A stretch of 64,000 bases of DNA from Tetradesmus obliquus. Lineage: Eukaryota > Chlorophyta > Chlorophyceae > Sphaeropleales > Scenedesmaceae. The translations under genes were made by a program, and so were the position numbers. The stretch is taken from assembly GCA_030272155.1 (NCBI GenBank), contig CP126201.1, forward strand, positions 2,950,501 through 3,014,500. Reading direction: 5' to 3'. Of the stretch, positions 13,603 through 24,963 are shown piece after piece (positions within the stretch are counted from its first letter, which is position 1; the number at the start of each line of letters is the position of its first letter). The notes under the pieces were generated by a model, which had not been told where the DNA came from, made no database searches, and saw only the letters and a list, made by a program, of their open reading frames with translations.

Positions 13603-14736
13603 CTAAGCGATGAAGATGTCCTGCTGCTCATCCTGCGGCTCAGGCTGCGGCTGCTTCTTGGGCACTCTGATGGTCAGCACGCCATCAGCAACCTTGGCGC
13701 TGATGCCCTCACTCTCCGCATCCTCAGGCAGCTGCCAGCGCCGCTCAAAGGAGCCCAGCACACGCTCCTGCTGCTGCAGAGGTGCATCAGCAAGAGGCGA
13801 CTTGCGCTCACCACTGATGGTCAATACACGCTCCTTAGACAGCTTGATGCTGAGGTCAGCCTTGGACAGGCCTGGCACATCAGCGTACAGCGTGTAGAAG
13901 CCCTCAGGTGCTTCCGCAACGTCAATGGGCAGCTGAGGGATGCCGGACTTGCCCTGCTGCTGCTGCTGCTGGCTGCTGCTGGCAGGCTTGACGCCACCTG
14001 GGCCAAACTCAACACCACCGCCTGGCCAGTAGACGCGGCCAGACACTGAGCCGGTCTCCTTCCACTGCTTTGCCATGTCCTTCATCATGTCCTGCAAGCA
14101 GCAGCAGGAGCAGAGCAGCAGAGCAGTATGTGAGCAGGGTTGCAGGACACTTGAAGTAAGTTGATCAACTGCAGCATTGCATGAACTGCAGCACCGCATG
14201 AAAGCTTCGCCTGAACCATGCATGTTCAGTGATGCCACCACCCACTGCAAAGCTCGCCCCGCTTCGAGAAAATTATACATTTGCATGCATGCATGCATGC
14301 TGCCAGCCCGCCACAGGCAACACTGACGTACTGCCATCACTTGAGCAAAGGCTGTAGCTGGTGGTTGCTGCGACAGATGCTGATGCAAAGCATGTGCATC
14401 TGAAAGGCTGGCAGAACTTATTCACAGCAGGTGGCCATCTACGGGCATGTGTGGTGCTTGCTGCATCCATGCATATGCATGCACACAAGAACACCTCCAG
14501 CACTAAGTTTGTAAAAGTGGCAGAAAGCGTCCAGCAGCACTCACCCGCATGGCATCAGCATCATTAGCATCCCAGGCGCCAGCGTTGCGATAGCAGGCGC
14601 GGGGAGGCTGGCTAAAGAAGGGCCTGCAGCGGGCGGTGATGCTGGGCACGCCAGCAGCAGGCCTGCTGCTCCTGCTGGACTTTGCGGGGGCTGCGGCACG
14701 CAGGCCGGGAGCAGCACGGACTGAAACGAATGCCAT
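13603..14736 (-). CDS. Plastid small heat-shock protein, copy 2
   Basis: Paralogue of the gene at 8607-9730, 226 aa, same two-exon structure: exon 1 14736-14545, donor CGG|GTGAGT, exon 2 14091-13603, phase 0. The leader exon is almost identical to copy 1 (same MAFVSVRAAPGL start, a handful of substitutions near its end). The alpha-crystallin domain is also close (EGFYTLYADVPGLSK, SKERVLTISGER, VADGVLTIRVPKK) and the C-terminal DIFIA is unchanged. The linker differs: it is Gly-rich (WPGGGVEFGPGG) with a shorter Gln run. The intron sequences do not look alike. This points to duplication followed by constraint, or gene conversion, on the leader and domain only. Plastid chaperone, presumably heat or stress induced. 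Confidence 0.94.
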
Positions 14737-14867
14737 CTTAATGTGAGTTGATCTTACTGTAAAAGTAAAGCAGCCAACAGAGGTTACAAAATGCGAACCG
14801 TGTTTGCTCGTACAACTGAGAGTGTCGACCACACTGGGATACGTGACCTGCACACCAGAGCACCATG

Positions 14868-14877
14868 GTTATATACC
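14868..14877 (-). promoter_or_regulatory. TATA box of heat-shock copy 2
   Basis: Minus strand reads GGTATATAAC, about 135 bp upstream of the ATG, matching the position of the TATA element in copy 1. Confidence 0.65.
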
Positions 14878-16395
14878 ACGCTTGTGTGGTGGATGTCTTT
14901 CATAAAGGGTTGGTAATCCCTTGTGACGAGTGGCTGGCAGGGTGCCACCAGAGAACCACAATTGTCCTGACAGTCGAGTTGCTTTTGGAGCACCTGGGCG
15001 CTTGGGTCCGACCACAGAAACTGTTCCTTACAGTTAATGATGAAACATCGTTAGCAGTGCTGCGGTTCTACAGCCTTGAAGCCTGGCTGGTGGTTGCTCC
15101 CAGGCTGGGAGTCCCGGCTGAGGTGCATGTGACCATGCATGCATGCAATGAGGGCCAAGACACGGCGACAACCTCAGCGCACGGCCTGCAGAAGATATGT
15201 TTTGCGACACGCTATAATGCGCAGCCAAGCTGATATCTAAAAGAACTATGGACACATGAACTGTTACCACGGCTGTTGACCTGCACTGTTAACATGGAGT
15301 TTTCAGTGCTGTGCAACTGTGCACGTGCTGTGGAAGTGTGCCATATGGCACAAGGCCCTGTTCGCCCCAGTGCAGCCATGCAGCTGCTGTTCAAAGGGAC
15401 AACCAAGAGCCAGCCTGACGTTCAAAGCCAAAGTCACCAGCCCTCAAGGTTGTTGACTGACCGGCATGACAGTGAGACCGTTGCCAGCACCAACCACAAA
15501 CAATAGCATGCGCAACAGCATCCGATGTGTGAGTCACACCCGGCTGCATCCCACTTTCGAGCTCCATTCAGCACATCATTGCCTCCGCCATGGCGCCAAC
15601 GCCGAATGGCCCCCACAGCCCATGCACAGCATGCGCACAAGAAGTTATGCCTTGTGGTGCCGCCGCGTCCATCACAACAGCAAGCAACAAACCCATTACG
15701 CTCTACAGTAAACAATAACAAAGTCGTCCTGCGGCAGGAGCAGGGACAGCGCACCCAGTGACAGAAATACTCCTGCAAGTGGGCAACCTTGACGGCTGAA
15801 CACCTGGTGGAGTGTGTCGACCTTGCTGCTTGCAGCTGCACAAGCAGCAAATATGCAGCACATGTCGCCAGCCGTTGCTGAGCGCAGCTAGTCAACCGAC
15901 AAGCAGCCGGCCAGGTAACTGCAACTGCGACAGCAGCACAGCTCTAATGAGCAGCCCGGATGCTCAATCAGCACTAGGGAAACTGCTGTCACTGCAGCAC
16001 AGGGCTACAACAGCAGCCCAAGGACGAAACTACAGCACTGCTGCTGTCTGACAGCAAGTCCCTGACCTGCAGTACAGCCAGGTTCCAAGGGGTAGAGGCT
16101 GTACCCAGCATGCACAGAACTTTATGCAGGGCACGATGCAAGAAGCTAGCACCCAGCAACACACATGCCACGCTGTCAATGCATGTGCAACGCTGCTGCC
16201 AACTTCCTGCTGCACTGCAGCAGCAGCTGCTGCTGTGCACAGGATCCTGCATTGACCATCCACCCCTGCCACCGCACTACCAGCCTCACTTTCGCTGGCA
16301 TTGTTGGGTGGTCTTGGTGGCACCTCAGCCCTGCCGCCCTGCTCAGCCCTGGCAACCGCTCCGCCCTGCTATCCTATAGAATAGCTAGCTGCAGC
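14878..16395. other. Intergenic, no gene seen
   Basis: It contains the upstream region of heat-shock copy 2 and the 3' flank of the hydroxymethyltransferase gene. No conserved open frame was found. Confidence 0.5.
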
Positions 16396-19300
16396 TCAGT
16401 CCTGGTAGCGCATGGAAGCCTTCTCGAATCCGATGGTTGGGAACTGCTTGGCAAATGCCTCCACGTCCTCACGCAGCGCCTCAATCTCTGGCACGCTGTT
16501 GGCGTTGAGGTAGTCGCGGAAGTCCTTGAGCTTGGGCCCGGTCTTCTTCTTGAGGTCCACTGCAGGAAACAGGAAATATTTGAATGTTGTTGCTTTGTTA
16601 CATTGTGTAGCAGGGTAAAGGATAGCCGAGCCTGGCGATGAGGTAGTTGCGAAAGTCCTTGAGCTTGGGGTCCGTCTTCTTCTTGAGGTCCACTGCAGGG
16701 ACAACAGCAGAGGTTTGTATGTTGTTACTTTGTTACATTGTGTTACTTTGACTAAGGGTGGCAGCAGGGTGGAGTTGTTAGCCAGGCGTTGAGTTGAGGT
16801 AATCGCGGCAGTCCTTGAGCTTGGGGCCGGTCTCTTGAGTATCAATGCAGGAACCAGGAGACTTACTTGCTTTGTTATGATGTGTCAGCCAAGGTTCTGT
16901 GCTGCCACAGACGCCTGCACAGCCGCACGACTAGCAGACAGAGAGCGCGGCAAGGCACATGGAAGTTTTGCTTGCAGGCATATGTCAAGGACTCGCAACA
17001 ATCCATCACATACCAAACCTTGAAAGGACCCACCTGCGATGGTCACCGCGCGGTCCACAAACACCGCAACCTTGTCAAAGTCCTTCTGCACACAGCCACA
17101 CGTGCCCAGGCTGCAGCAGCAAAACAGTGCCCCCAGCCCCCCCACCCACCCAAAACAAACCCCGAACCCACCTGCGATGGTCACCGCGCGGTCCACAAAC
17201 TCGGCAACCTTGTCAAAGTCCTTCTGCACAAAGCCGCGGCTGGTCAGCGCTGGGCTGCCCATGCGCAGGCCGCCTGGCACCATGGCAGACACGTCACCGG
17301 GCACGGTGTTCTTGTTGGCGGCAATGTGGGCCAGCTCCAGCACCCGCTCCGCGCGGGAGCCGTCAATGCCCTTGGGGCGCAGGTCGACCAGCACGATGTG
17401 GTTGTCGGTGCCGCCTGCAGGAGATTAAAGAACAATGCACATTTGGCTCAGGGCTCGTGCTCAGCAGGCAAGGCAAAGTGCCAATGCCTTCTTGACGCAG
17501 TTGGTGAAAGCTCAGCGTGCGAGGCCAGCAGGCTGCAGGCGGACCGCCCCGGTATCAAAGCATCACACAGCCAACACGTCCTGCAACTGACGTGATCTGT
17601 ATGCAGATTAGCCATGAGTTGCAAATGTTGCACTGTTTGCAACAAAAACCAGCCGCACCTGACACCAGGCTGAAGCCGCGCTTGGCCAGGCCGTCAGCCA
17701 GTGCTGTGCTATTGGCCAGCACCCATGCCACAGCAATACACAGCACATCAGTGTTATAACAAGTCATCTAACAGTAAAACACAATGACACACAGCCAGCC
17801 GCACCTGACACCAGGCTGAAGCCGCGCTTGGCCAGGCCATCAGCCAGTGCTGTGCTGTTGGCCAGCACCCACGCCACAGCAACACACAGCATGTCATTTT
17901 TGTGACACAAAATGTAACAGAACGATAACAGAAGCCAGCCGCACCTGACACCAGGCTGAAGCCGCGCTTGGCCAGGCCGTCAGCCAGTGCTGTGCTGTTG
18001 GCCAGCACCTGCTCCTGGTACTGCTTGAACTCAGGCGTGGCTGCCTGCTTGAGAGCGCAGGCCAGGCCACTGATGGTGTGGTTGTGCGGGCCGCCCTGCA
18101 GCCCTGCGGGGTGAAAAAATGCAGCAGCAAGGCAGAACAATAGGTGAATTAACATCGGGCAGTACCCAAAACACTTTTGAGTAGTAGATGGTGTGGTTGT
18201 GGGGGCCGCCCTGCAGCCCTGTGAGGTGAAATGAAATGCAGCAGCAAGGCAGACAGATTACTAATTGAGGTCGACAGTACACAAAACACTTCTGATTAGT
18301 AGAAGCTGTGGTGGTGGGGGCCACACTGCAGCCCTGTTGGCAGGCAGCAGCAGCAGCAGCAGCAGCAGCGAGGCAGCGAGGCAGGGCGGGAAGAGGGCAG
18401 TGTGTTCAGAGCATGCCCGGACCCGTGTCGTACTGTGTACTGCATGCTGCTGCGGCAGCTGCTGCAGCAGCTTGCGTGCTATGTAACACACAACGCACCT
18501 GGGAAGACAATGAGGGTGATGCTCTTGGAATTATAGGGAATGCATACCCACAGCAGAACCGCCATAAAAAATAACGTTCACAACAAGAAAACAAGCACGA
18601 ATGAGAACGCACCTGGGAAGACTGCGAAGTTGATGTTGTCCTCGGTTTCGTAGGGGATGTCCTTGCCCATGGTGCAACCGCTATGCACTTCACGTTCACG
18701 GTCTGATAACAAACAGGAACCAACCATGAACGCACCTGGGAAGACCAGCAAGTTGATCTTCCTCAATGTCGTAGGGGATGTCCTTGCCCATGGTGCAACC
18801 ACTACGAAATTCATGTTCACGGTATGAAAACAAGCAGGAACCAACCATGAACGCACCTGGGAAGACTGCGAAGTTGATCTTGTCCTCGATGTCGTAGGGG
18901 ATGTCCTTGCCCTTCTTGTCGGTGCCGCGGCTGCCCTTGCGGTAGAAGATCATGGCGCCCCTGCAGGTGGTGTTGCAACGGCAGGCACAAGGCACAAAGC
19001 ACAATGGTCAGTGAGATGCCTGGTAGGTCAAAGGCAACTACAACAGCAGCAGGAAGCCCGCACCTGGGGAAACCATTTGGCCCGGGCCCAAATCCAGCAC
19101 GTCTTGAGCGTCCACATTACAGGAGCGCCGCACTCTACAACATATCAACAAAGTCAAAACACGTCGGCGTGCACCTGGGGCCGCGCAGGCTCTTGTGTGT
19201 GGTGGTGGTCACAACATCGGAGTACTCGAAAGGCGACGGCACCAGGCCAGCAGCCACCAGGCCGCCGATGTGCGCCATGTCAGCCAGCACCCTTCACACC

Positions 19301-20466
19301 ACACGCTACACAATGGCTCATAAACACGCCTGCTTGCAGCTTCAGACTCCGTGCCAAAATGCACAGAACCGACATTTAGATGCAGCGAAATAAACAACAC
19401 GTTGTTCCTCAGCAACGAGCGCAAACGCACCTGGGCCCGCGCAGGCTCTTGTGTGTGGTGGTGGTCACAACATCGGAGTACTCAAAAGGTGAAGGCACCA
19501 GGCCAGCCGCCACCAGGCCGCTGATGTGTGCCATGTCAGCCAGCAGCCAGGCCTTGTGCTGGTCCGCGATCTCACGCATGCGCGGGTAGTCGTAGTGGCG
19601 GGTGTACGCGGAGGCGCCTGCATGCACAGACGGGGACGCCCAAACAGCAGCAGACGCACTGGTGAACTCAGCAGTCCCAGGAGCCCATCATACACCAGCT
19701 CTTAGGCGCAGCAGCTGAGCACACAGCAGCAGATAACGCTAGTAGGCCACTGCGCTGCGCACCTGTCTTCTCCAGCATGTCAAAAAGGGATAGGCAAAAC
19801 GATAAGATCCGCACTTTGCAGATCCGCACCTGCCAGATGAGCTTGGGCCTGAAGAGCTTGGCGGTCTTCTCCAGCATGTCATAAAATGGATCAGCAATAA
19901 TGATACCATAACATCACAACATGTCACATAACACAATAAGACATCCGCACCTGCCACGATGAGCTTGGGCCTGAAGAGCTTGGCGGTCTTCTCCAGCATG
20001 TCATAGTCGATGAGCCCAGTGGACTCGTCCAGGCGGTACGGCATCGTCTGCGGCAGCACCAGCAGCAGCAAGCGGGGTTAGTAAGAGTAGCGCCATGTTG
20101 GTGTTGCCATCAGTGCTGCAGCAGTAGACATGACGGCCCGCAAAGTCACACATAACATGACCGGCACCAAAATGTGACAAAAAAACAACCCTCACCTCGA
20201 AGTAGATGGAGGTGGCGCTGATCTTCTTGGTGTCTGTCTGGAAGCCGTGGCTCAGGTGGCCGCCGTGGGGCAGGTCCAGGCCCATGATGCGGTCATGCGG
20301 GTTGAGCAGCGCAGTGTACACCTGCAGCAGCAGCAGCAGCAATTGGTGTTAGCAGCAGCAGGCGGTGCTAGCAGGTCCAGACACCAGCATGATTTGCAAC
20401 TGTACACAGCAGCGCGGTCCAGGCCCATGATGCAGTCGTGCGGGTCGAGTAGCGCGGTGTACAATT

Positions 20467-20497
<31 letters not shown>

Positions 20498-20651
20498 AAT
20501 TGTGAGGCAGGTCCAGGCCCATGATGCGCTCATGCGGGTTGAGCAGCGCGGTGTACATCTGCAGCAGCAGCAGCAGCAGCAGCAGCAGAGGTGTGAGGCA
20601 GGTCCAGGCCCATGATGCGGTCATGCGGGTTCAGCAGCGCAGTGTACACCT

Positions 20652-20683
<32 letters not shown>

Positions 20684-23619
20684 GGTGTGAGGCAGGTCCA
20701 GGCCCATGATGCGGTCATGAGGGTTGAGCAGCGCGGTGTACATCTGCAGCAGCAGGCTGTGTCAGCAGCAGCTGCTGCTACCATCCCTACTGCCGCAATA
20801 ACAGCTGAGCTGCTGGCTTGACAGTTGTTGGCAAACACTGCTCGCTGCTGGACTCCAATCCTGCACCCCAGCTGCTGCTGCTGTGTCCTCTTCCCTCCAT
20901 GCTGCTGTTGCTGTCGTTCCGACAGCACTTCCCATTGCTCTTCCCATTGCATCTCCCGCTGCACTTTTCGCTGCACTTTTCGCTGCGATTCCCACTGCAA
21001 TTCCCGCTGCATTCTTGCTGCAGTTCGCACCAATCTTCTCACCTGGAAGTTGGCGGGTGAGCCAGACAGCGGCTGCACGTTCACGCCCCACTTCTCCGGG
21101 TCCAGCCCAAAGGCAGCCAGCGCGCGCTTCTGCGGAACGCAAAACGAAGAAAGGAAACACAGCATGAGCAAATGCTTTTGCCTGAGGAATACAGGCGTTG
21201 CTGTCAGTGCATCGCACTTCAAGAACAAAGTGCCATAGCATCAACTGCATGTGCGTCCAGCCCAGGCGCAGCCAGCGCGAGCTGCTGCAGCACAGCATTG
21301 AGAACAACAAGAAATGTTAGGCACCACATGAGCACATGCTTTCCTTACTAGGCATAGCACTGCTTGGGCAGAAGTGCTTTGTATCACATGGTGGCTCCGC
21401 AGATGAACAGCAGGTTGCGGCAGCAATGACAGCAGCACAACAGCATGTGCTGGGGTGATTTTCACCTGGCAGAGGCGCTCGGCCATGTCGATGAACTCAT
21501 TGCCGCCCACTGCCGCACACACACAAAAATAGCCTGCAAACCAACACAGCAACAGCGACATGACCTCACTACTAAGGTCACAGTGCCTAGGTTTGTGTTT
21601 CTCACCTGGCACAGGCGCTCGGCCATGTCGATGAACTCGTTGCCTCCGTAGTAGCGCGCCCCGGGGTAGCCCTCGCTGTACTTGTTGGTCATCACGCTGC
21701 CCACAGCCTCCATGACGCTGCTGCTGGTGAAGTTCTCAGATGGGATCAGCTCCAGGCCCTGCGGCGGTGAAGGCAGCATGATGTTTTTCAGGCATGAGAG
21801 CAGGCATCAACATACACAGTCTCGGGGGATGAGCTCATTTGCCCTGCGGCAGCAAAGGTGCAGAACACACAGCGAGCTTTCAGCATACAGATATGTGGGT
21901 GGCTGCCCAGCTGCCCATTTGCTGTACTTGTTGGTCATCACGCTGCCCACGGCCTCCATGACGCTGCTGCTGGTGAAGTTCTCAGATGGGATCAGCTCCA
22001 AGCCCTGCGGCAGCACCAATGTTAACTTGGTGTTATTGTCAGTGATATAATCAAGCACCGTTCACGCTGCCCACGGCCTCCATGACGCTGCTGCTGGTGA
22101 AGTTCTCGGAAGGGATCAGCTCTAGGCCCTGCAGCAGCAGCATGGGTGTTATTGTGGTTATCACCAGTAACAAAGCTCATGCTGCGCACAGCCTCCTTGA
22201 CATTGCAGCTGACAAAATCACATTGACTTCAGACCTTGTCGCAGAAGATGGCAGCATCATGTGCACTGCTGTGAAGATCAAATCTGGTGCACACAATCAC
22301 ACAGCTCGTACACAGCCATTGTCGAAGGCAGCCCGCACATGGACCATGCAGGAGTGCAGTGCCAACTGGCTGAATCATATCGTCCTGCTGCTGCCGTGCC
22401 GCGGAGAGCCAAGCAGAGCAGCCTGAAACACTGCCACCAGAGGTCCCCTCGCCCACCACCAACACACCCTGCTGCTGCTGCTGCTGCTGCTAGCTCTTCT
22501 GCTGTGCTGCTGTCCCCGCTGCCATCTACACCTCTCACGGCAGCAGGATGTTGTATAATTGTTGTGTTCACACCAACTATAACAACAAGATAACGCGGCG
22601 CCTGTGGTCACCTTGCACTGCCTGTTCTTCTCCTTCTCGATGATGTCAAACAGCTCGGGGTCCACCTCAGCCAGAGGGGCATTCAGCACCTTGGGCCACT
22701 GCAGCAGCAGCAGCAGCAGCAGCTGTGGCATCAGACCATGTGACCAGCACCAGCACCATGCATAGTCAAGGGGCGCTGAACCAGACGAGTGGTTTTTTCC
22801 TTGCGCGATTGTCTGTTCATAGAAGAGCTCAATGCGTGTGAAGTCACACGGCTCTTGTTTGTTTACCAATGTGCAATATGTTGTGTGACTATGGACCATG
22901 ATGTACGCTGCTGTGGAAGCGGAAATCGTGCATGCAAAAGCGCCACAAGCTCTGCATGCTGCTGCTATGTGTTTGCGTGTGCTGCTGCAGCTGCTGCCAG
23001 CGCTGCTACTGCTGCCAGTGCTGCTGCTGAGCCAACTGACAGGCCACCAACTGCTGTTCTGCAGTGTTTCATCACATCACACACATCCAGCTGCATATTG
23101 CATTGTTAGCAGGCACGCTGCTGCTGCTTGGTAAGCTTGCACGCTGGTTACCAGCTGATGCATGCTGCATGTGCCTTGCTCACCGTGACGTGGGATCTGC
23201 TGCTGTCAGAGGCAAACTTCTCGTAATCGTCATCGTTGCGAGCAGGCTGCAGGACACAGCAAGGTTCGGGTTAGCAGCAGGCCAATAGCTCACTGTTGCT
23301 GCCACACACACACCAACAGCAGCACCTGCTCCCATTAGCTGCTCCCTCTGCTTACCTGCGCTGCGAAACCGCGAGCTGCAACGCTCTGCACAGCAGGCAA
23401 TCAGTGTTAGCAGGGATCGCATTGCTTCCTCGCCAATGAGTGAGTGGTTCGGTGCAGGCAGTGCCGAGCGTGCGGAGCACCCCAACTGCACTCAGGCTAT
23501 GATGCATGGGCTTCATAAATCGATCATTAACGATCCGGTTTGGACTAATTGATTCAATTCACCTGCACTGCCGAGTACGAGGGGCGCAGCAGGCGCGAGA
23601 CACCTCTGCGGAGAGCCAT
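16396..23619 (-). CDS. SHMT: Serine hydroxymethyltransferase, mitochondrial type
   Basis: PLP enzyme that interconverts serine plus tetrahydrofolate with glycine plus methylene-tetrahydrofolate, feeding one-carbon metabolism and, in mitochondria, photorespiration. Thirteen exons: 23619-23563, 23385-23356, 23246-23184, 22698-22612, 21758-21606, 21129-21043, 20321-20196, 20047-19951, 19617-19431, 18960-18857, 18103-17945, 17414-17172 and 16559-16396. They sum to 1557 nt (518 aa) with every intron phase agreeing. The N-terminus [19 protein letters not shown] looks like a mitochondrial leader. Family motifs are [56 protein letters not shown], the PLP-lysine motif [12 protein letters not shown] (Lys about 290), LQGGPHNH and [13 protein letters not shown]. 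Introns are full of tandem copies of neighbouring exon borders, annotated separately; any gene finder could mis-splice here. Confidence 0.96.
16619..16845 (-). repeat. Two ghost copies of the acceptor side of SHMT exon 13
   Basis: The copy ending at about 16619 starts with CTGCAG|TGGACCTCAAG like the real exon and runs about 55 nt into it before diverging. The outer copy (16785-16845) has degenerated but keeps CCCAAGCTCAAGGACT. Both lie in the intron upstream of the real exon at 16559. Confidence 0.9.
17028..17100 (-). repeat. Ghost copy of the donor side of SHMT exon 12
   Basis: It repeats the last 60 or so nt of exon 12 (protein [14 protein letters not shown]) plus the donor GCAG|GTGGGT, about 135 bp downstream of the real one. 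Confidence 0.92.
17659..17872 (-). repeat. Two ghost copies of the donor side of SHMT exon 11
   Basis: Both repeat [18 protein letters not shown] plus the donor TCAG|GTGCGGCTGG at about 140-bp spacing. Identity to the true exon end is very high, so the donors should look equally strong. Confidence 0.95.
18183..18338 (-). repeat. Two ghost copies of the acceptor side of SHMT exon 11
   Basis: Copies at 18183-18224 and 18300-18338 start CAG|GGCTGCAG and repeat the start of exon 11 (LQ.GPH.H), then end in ACTAC or similar sequence. With the donor copies, exon 11 is flanked by ghosts on both sides. Confidence 0.9.
18494..18797 (-). repeat. Ghost copies of the donor side of SHMT exon 10
   Basis: Two copies of about 65 nt (18608-18675 and 18732-18797) repeat [16 protein letters not shown] with the donor CCAG|GTGCGTTC. 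A third, only about 17 nt, is at 18494-18510. The intron part is also repeated, containing CATGGTGCAAC on the plus strand. Confidence 0.92.
19170..19297 (-). repeat. Ghost copy of the donor side of SHMT exon 9
   Basis: About 120 nt repeating [18 protein letters not shown] and the PLP-lysine motif [11 protein letters not shown] plus donor CCAG|GTGCAC. The catalytic-lysine segment therefore exists twice in the gene. Confidence 0.94.
19758..19882 (-). repeat. Two ghost copies of the donor side of SHMT exon 8
   Basis: Copy at 19828-19882 repeats [14 protein letters not shown] plus CAG|GTGCGGAT. A second, internally deleted copy at 19758-19782 keeps only MLEKT and CAG|GTGCGCAG. Confidence 0.9.
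20403..20748 (-). repeat. Four ghost copies of the acceptor side of SHMT exon 7
   Basis: Each copy has the order (CTG)n-CAG acceptor, then VYTALL(N/D)P(H)(D/E)RIMGLDL, then a short intron piece. Copies end near 20746, 20654, 20561 and 20465, at about 92-bp spacing. The CTG run is inside each unit, so the array looks like a minisatellite built from half an exon. Confidence 0.95.
21248..21290 (-). repeat. Degenerate ghost of the acceptor side of SHMT exon 6
   Basis: Minus strand CTGCAG followed by CGCGCTGGCTGC and GGGCTGGAC resembles the first 40 nt of exon 6, about 160 bp upstream of it. Confidence 0.65.
21464..21512 (-). repeat. Ghost copy of the donor side of SHMT exon 5
   Basis: Repeats [14 protein letters not shown] plus donor CCAG|GTGAAAATC about 140 bp downstream of the true exon end. 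Confidence 0.93.
21820..22133 (-). repeat. Three ghost copies of the acceptor side of SHMT exon 5
   Basis: Copies beginning at about 22131 and 22006 repeat [20 protein letters not shown] after a CTGC(C/A)GCAG acceptor. A short one at about 21848 keeps only GGCAAATGAGCTCATCCC. The intron pieces between them are also related. Confidence 0.92.
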
Positions 23620-24542
23620 GTTTGCGTGATGGCAGCAAAGAATCCAACACACGTCAAACTGATCCCGTGCTCAACCTTGAGGCAAGCGTCGCACGGTCAA
23701 CCGAACATCACCAACCCTCCTACACACCCTGACACCAAGGCGTAACATGTAACAGCCGTAAGCCCATTGGCCCACATTGTGCCTCTTGTTGTGCTGCAAG
23801 AAGCTGATTCACCGTTGTAGGGGTTGCCTAGCCACGGCAAAGCACACGGTTGGCCTTACAAGATCAGTCTGAACACTGCTGCGCATGCGATGCACGAGTT
23901 TATGAAAATCATCTGCTCCAGATGAAAAATGTCCATGCTTGTCTGCATACAGACCTTAATGAAGGCTCTTCACGGCATCCCAGACTCCTCTGGAACCGTT
24001 TTATCAGCCTGAGAGCTTGCAGGGAGGCAACAGTGCGGCATTTGTGTGTGCCAGGAGCGCAGTACAGCCAGCCTTGTGGCCCAACTACTGCAGCTTATGT
24101 ATAGCATGATGTGTCGTGACATAGACAGCTGAAACATCTCCATTATTTTTGAACAACAAAGTTAGATCTACATCATTGACACTGCATGGCAAGCTGCTCT
24201 GTTGCCTTTGTCAAGAGCATGCCTGCATCTCCACAGGTCGTAGTCTGCATGTGCTGCCTAGGCTGCCTCAAAAGCTAAATTTCAAAGTTGTATGCTCAAT
24301 TACTCTGTTTCCAGCTGTGCGGGAGCACTGTAGTTACTTGATTGTCATGTCACTGCAGCAGTTTCGCGGTCCATGATTGCGGCTCCCTTGTTAAAGCTGC
24401 ACGTCGCTGCAACAACAAAACAGCAACAGACCTACAACGTTATTTGGTGAGTTTGCTCCGGCTTCTGCAGCGAACAACCATAACTTGCCTCCAGAAGCTG
24501 CAGCCTTTGCTGCTCGCCCATTGCCTGCCGTAGCTCGGCAAC
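23620..24542. other. Divergent promoter region
   Basis: About 920 bp between the SHMT start (minus) and the LYAR-type start (plus), so it should hold both promoters. I see no clear TATA box or repeat. Confidence 0.45.
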
Positions 24543-24664
24543 ATGGTCTGGTTCTACTGCGATGGCTGCTGTGACACAATCAAAAAGGTAACTGCAGCTG
24601 TTTCTCCAGCACCACCATAACAGCCAGCACTTACTGCTGCCTGCCAGCCTGACAGCATGCACTT

Positions 24665-24706
<42 letters not shown>

Positions 24707-24932
24707 CCACCGCCACCACCACCACCACCACCACCACCATGAAATCATCAACTAGTTTCCTGCAAGCTCACCACTGTGTTTGACTCGCAACTAACATGTG
24801 CAAACCTGCTACTGCTGCTGCTGCTGCTGCAGCCCAAGCTGGTCAACCACTTCAGGATGTGTGGCGGTCACGCCTTCACCTGCGTGGACTGCAGCCGCAC
24901 CTTTGACCGGCAGAGTGCACAGGTGGGCCACG

Positions 24933-24963
<31 letters not shown>

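Noticed and set aside
17659..22133. Ghost borders as true alternative exons of SHMT
   Set aside because: Each copy has only one splice site and lacks the other border, so it cannot be an internal exon on its own; most also diverge or shift frame.
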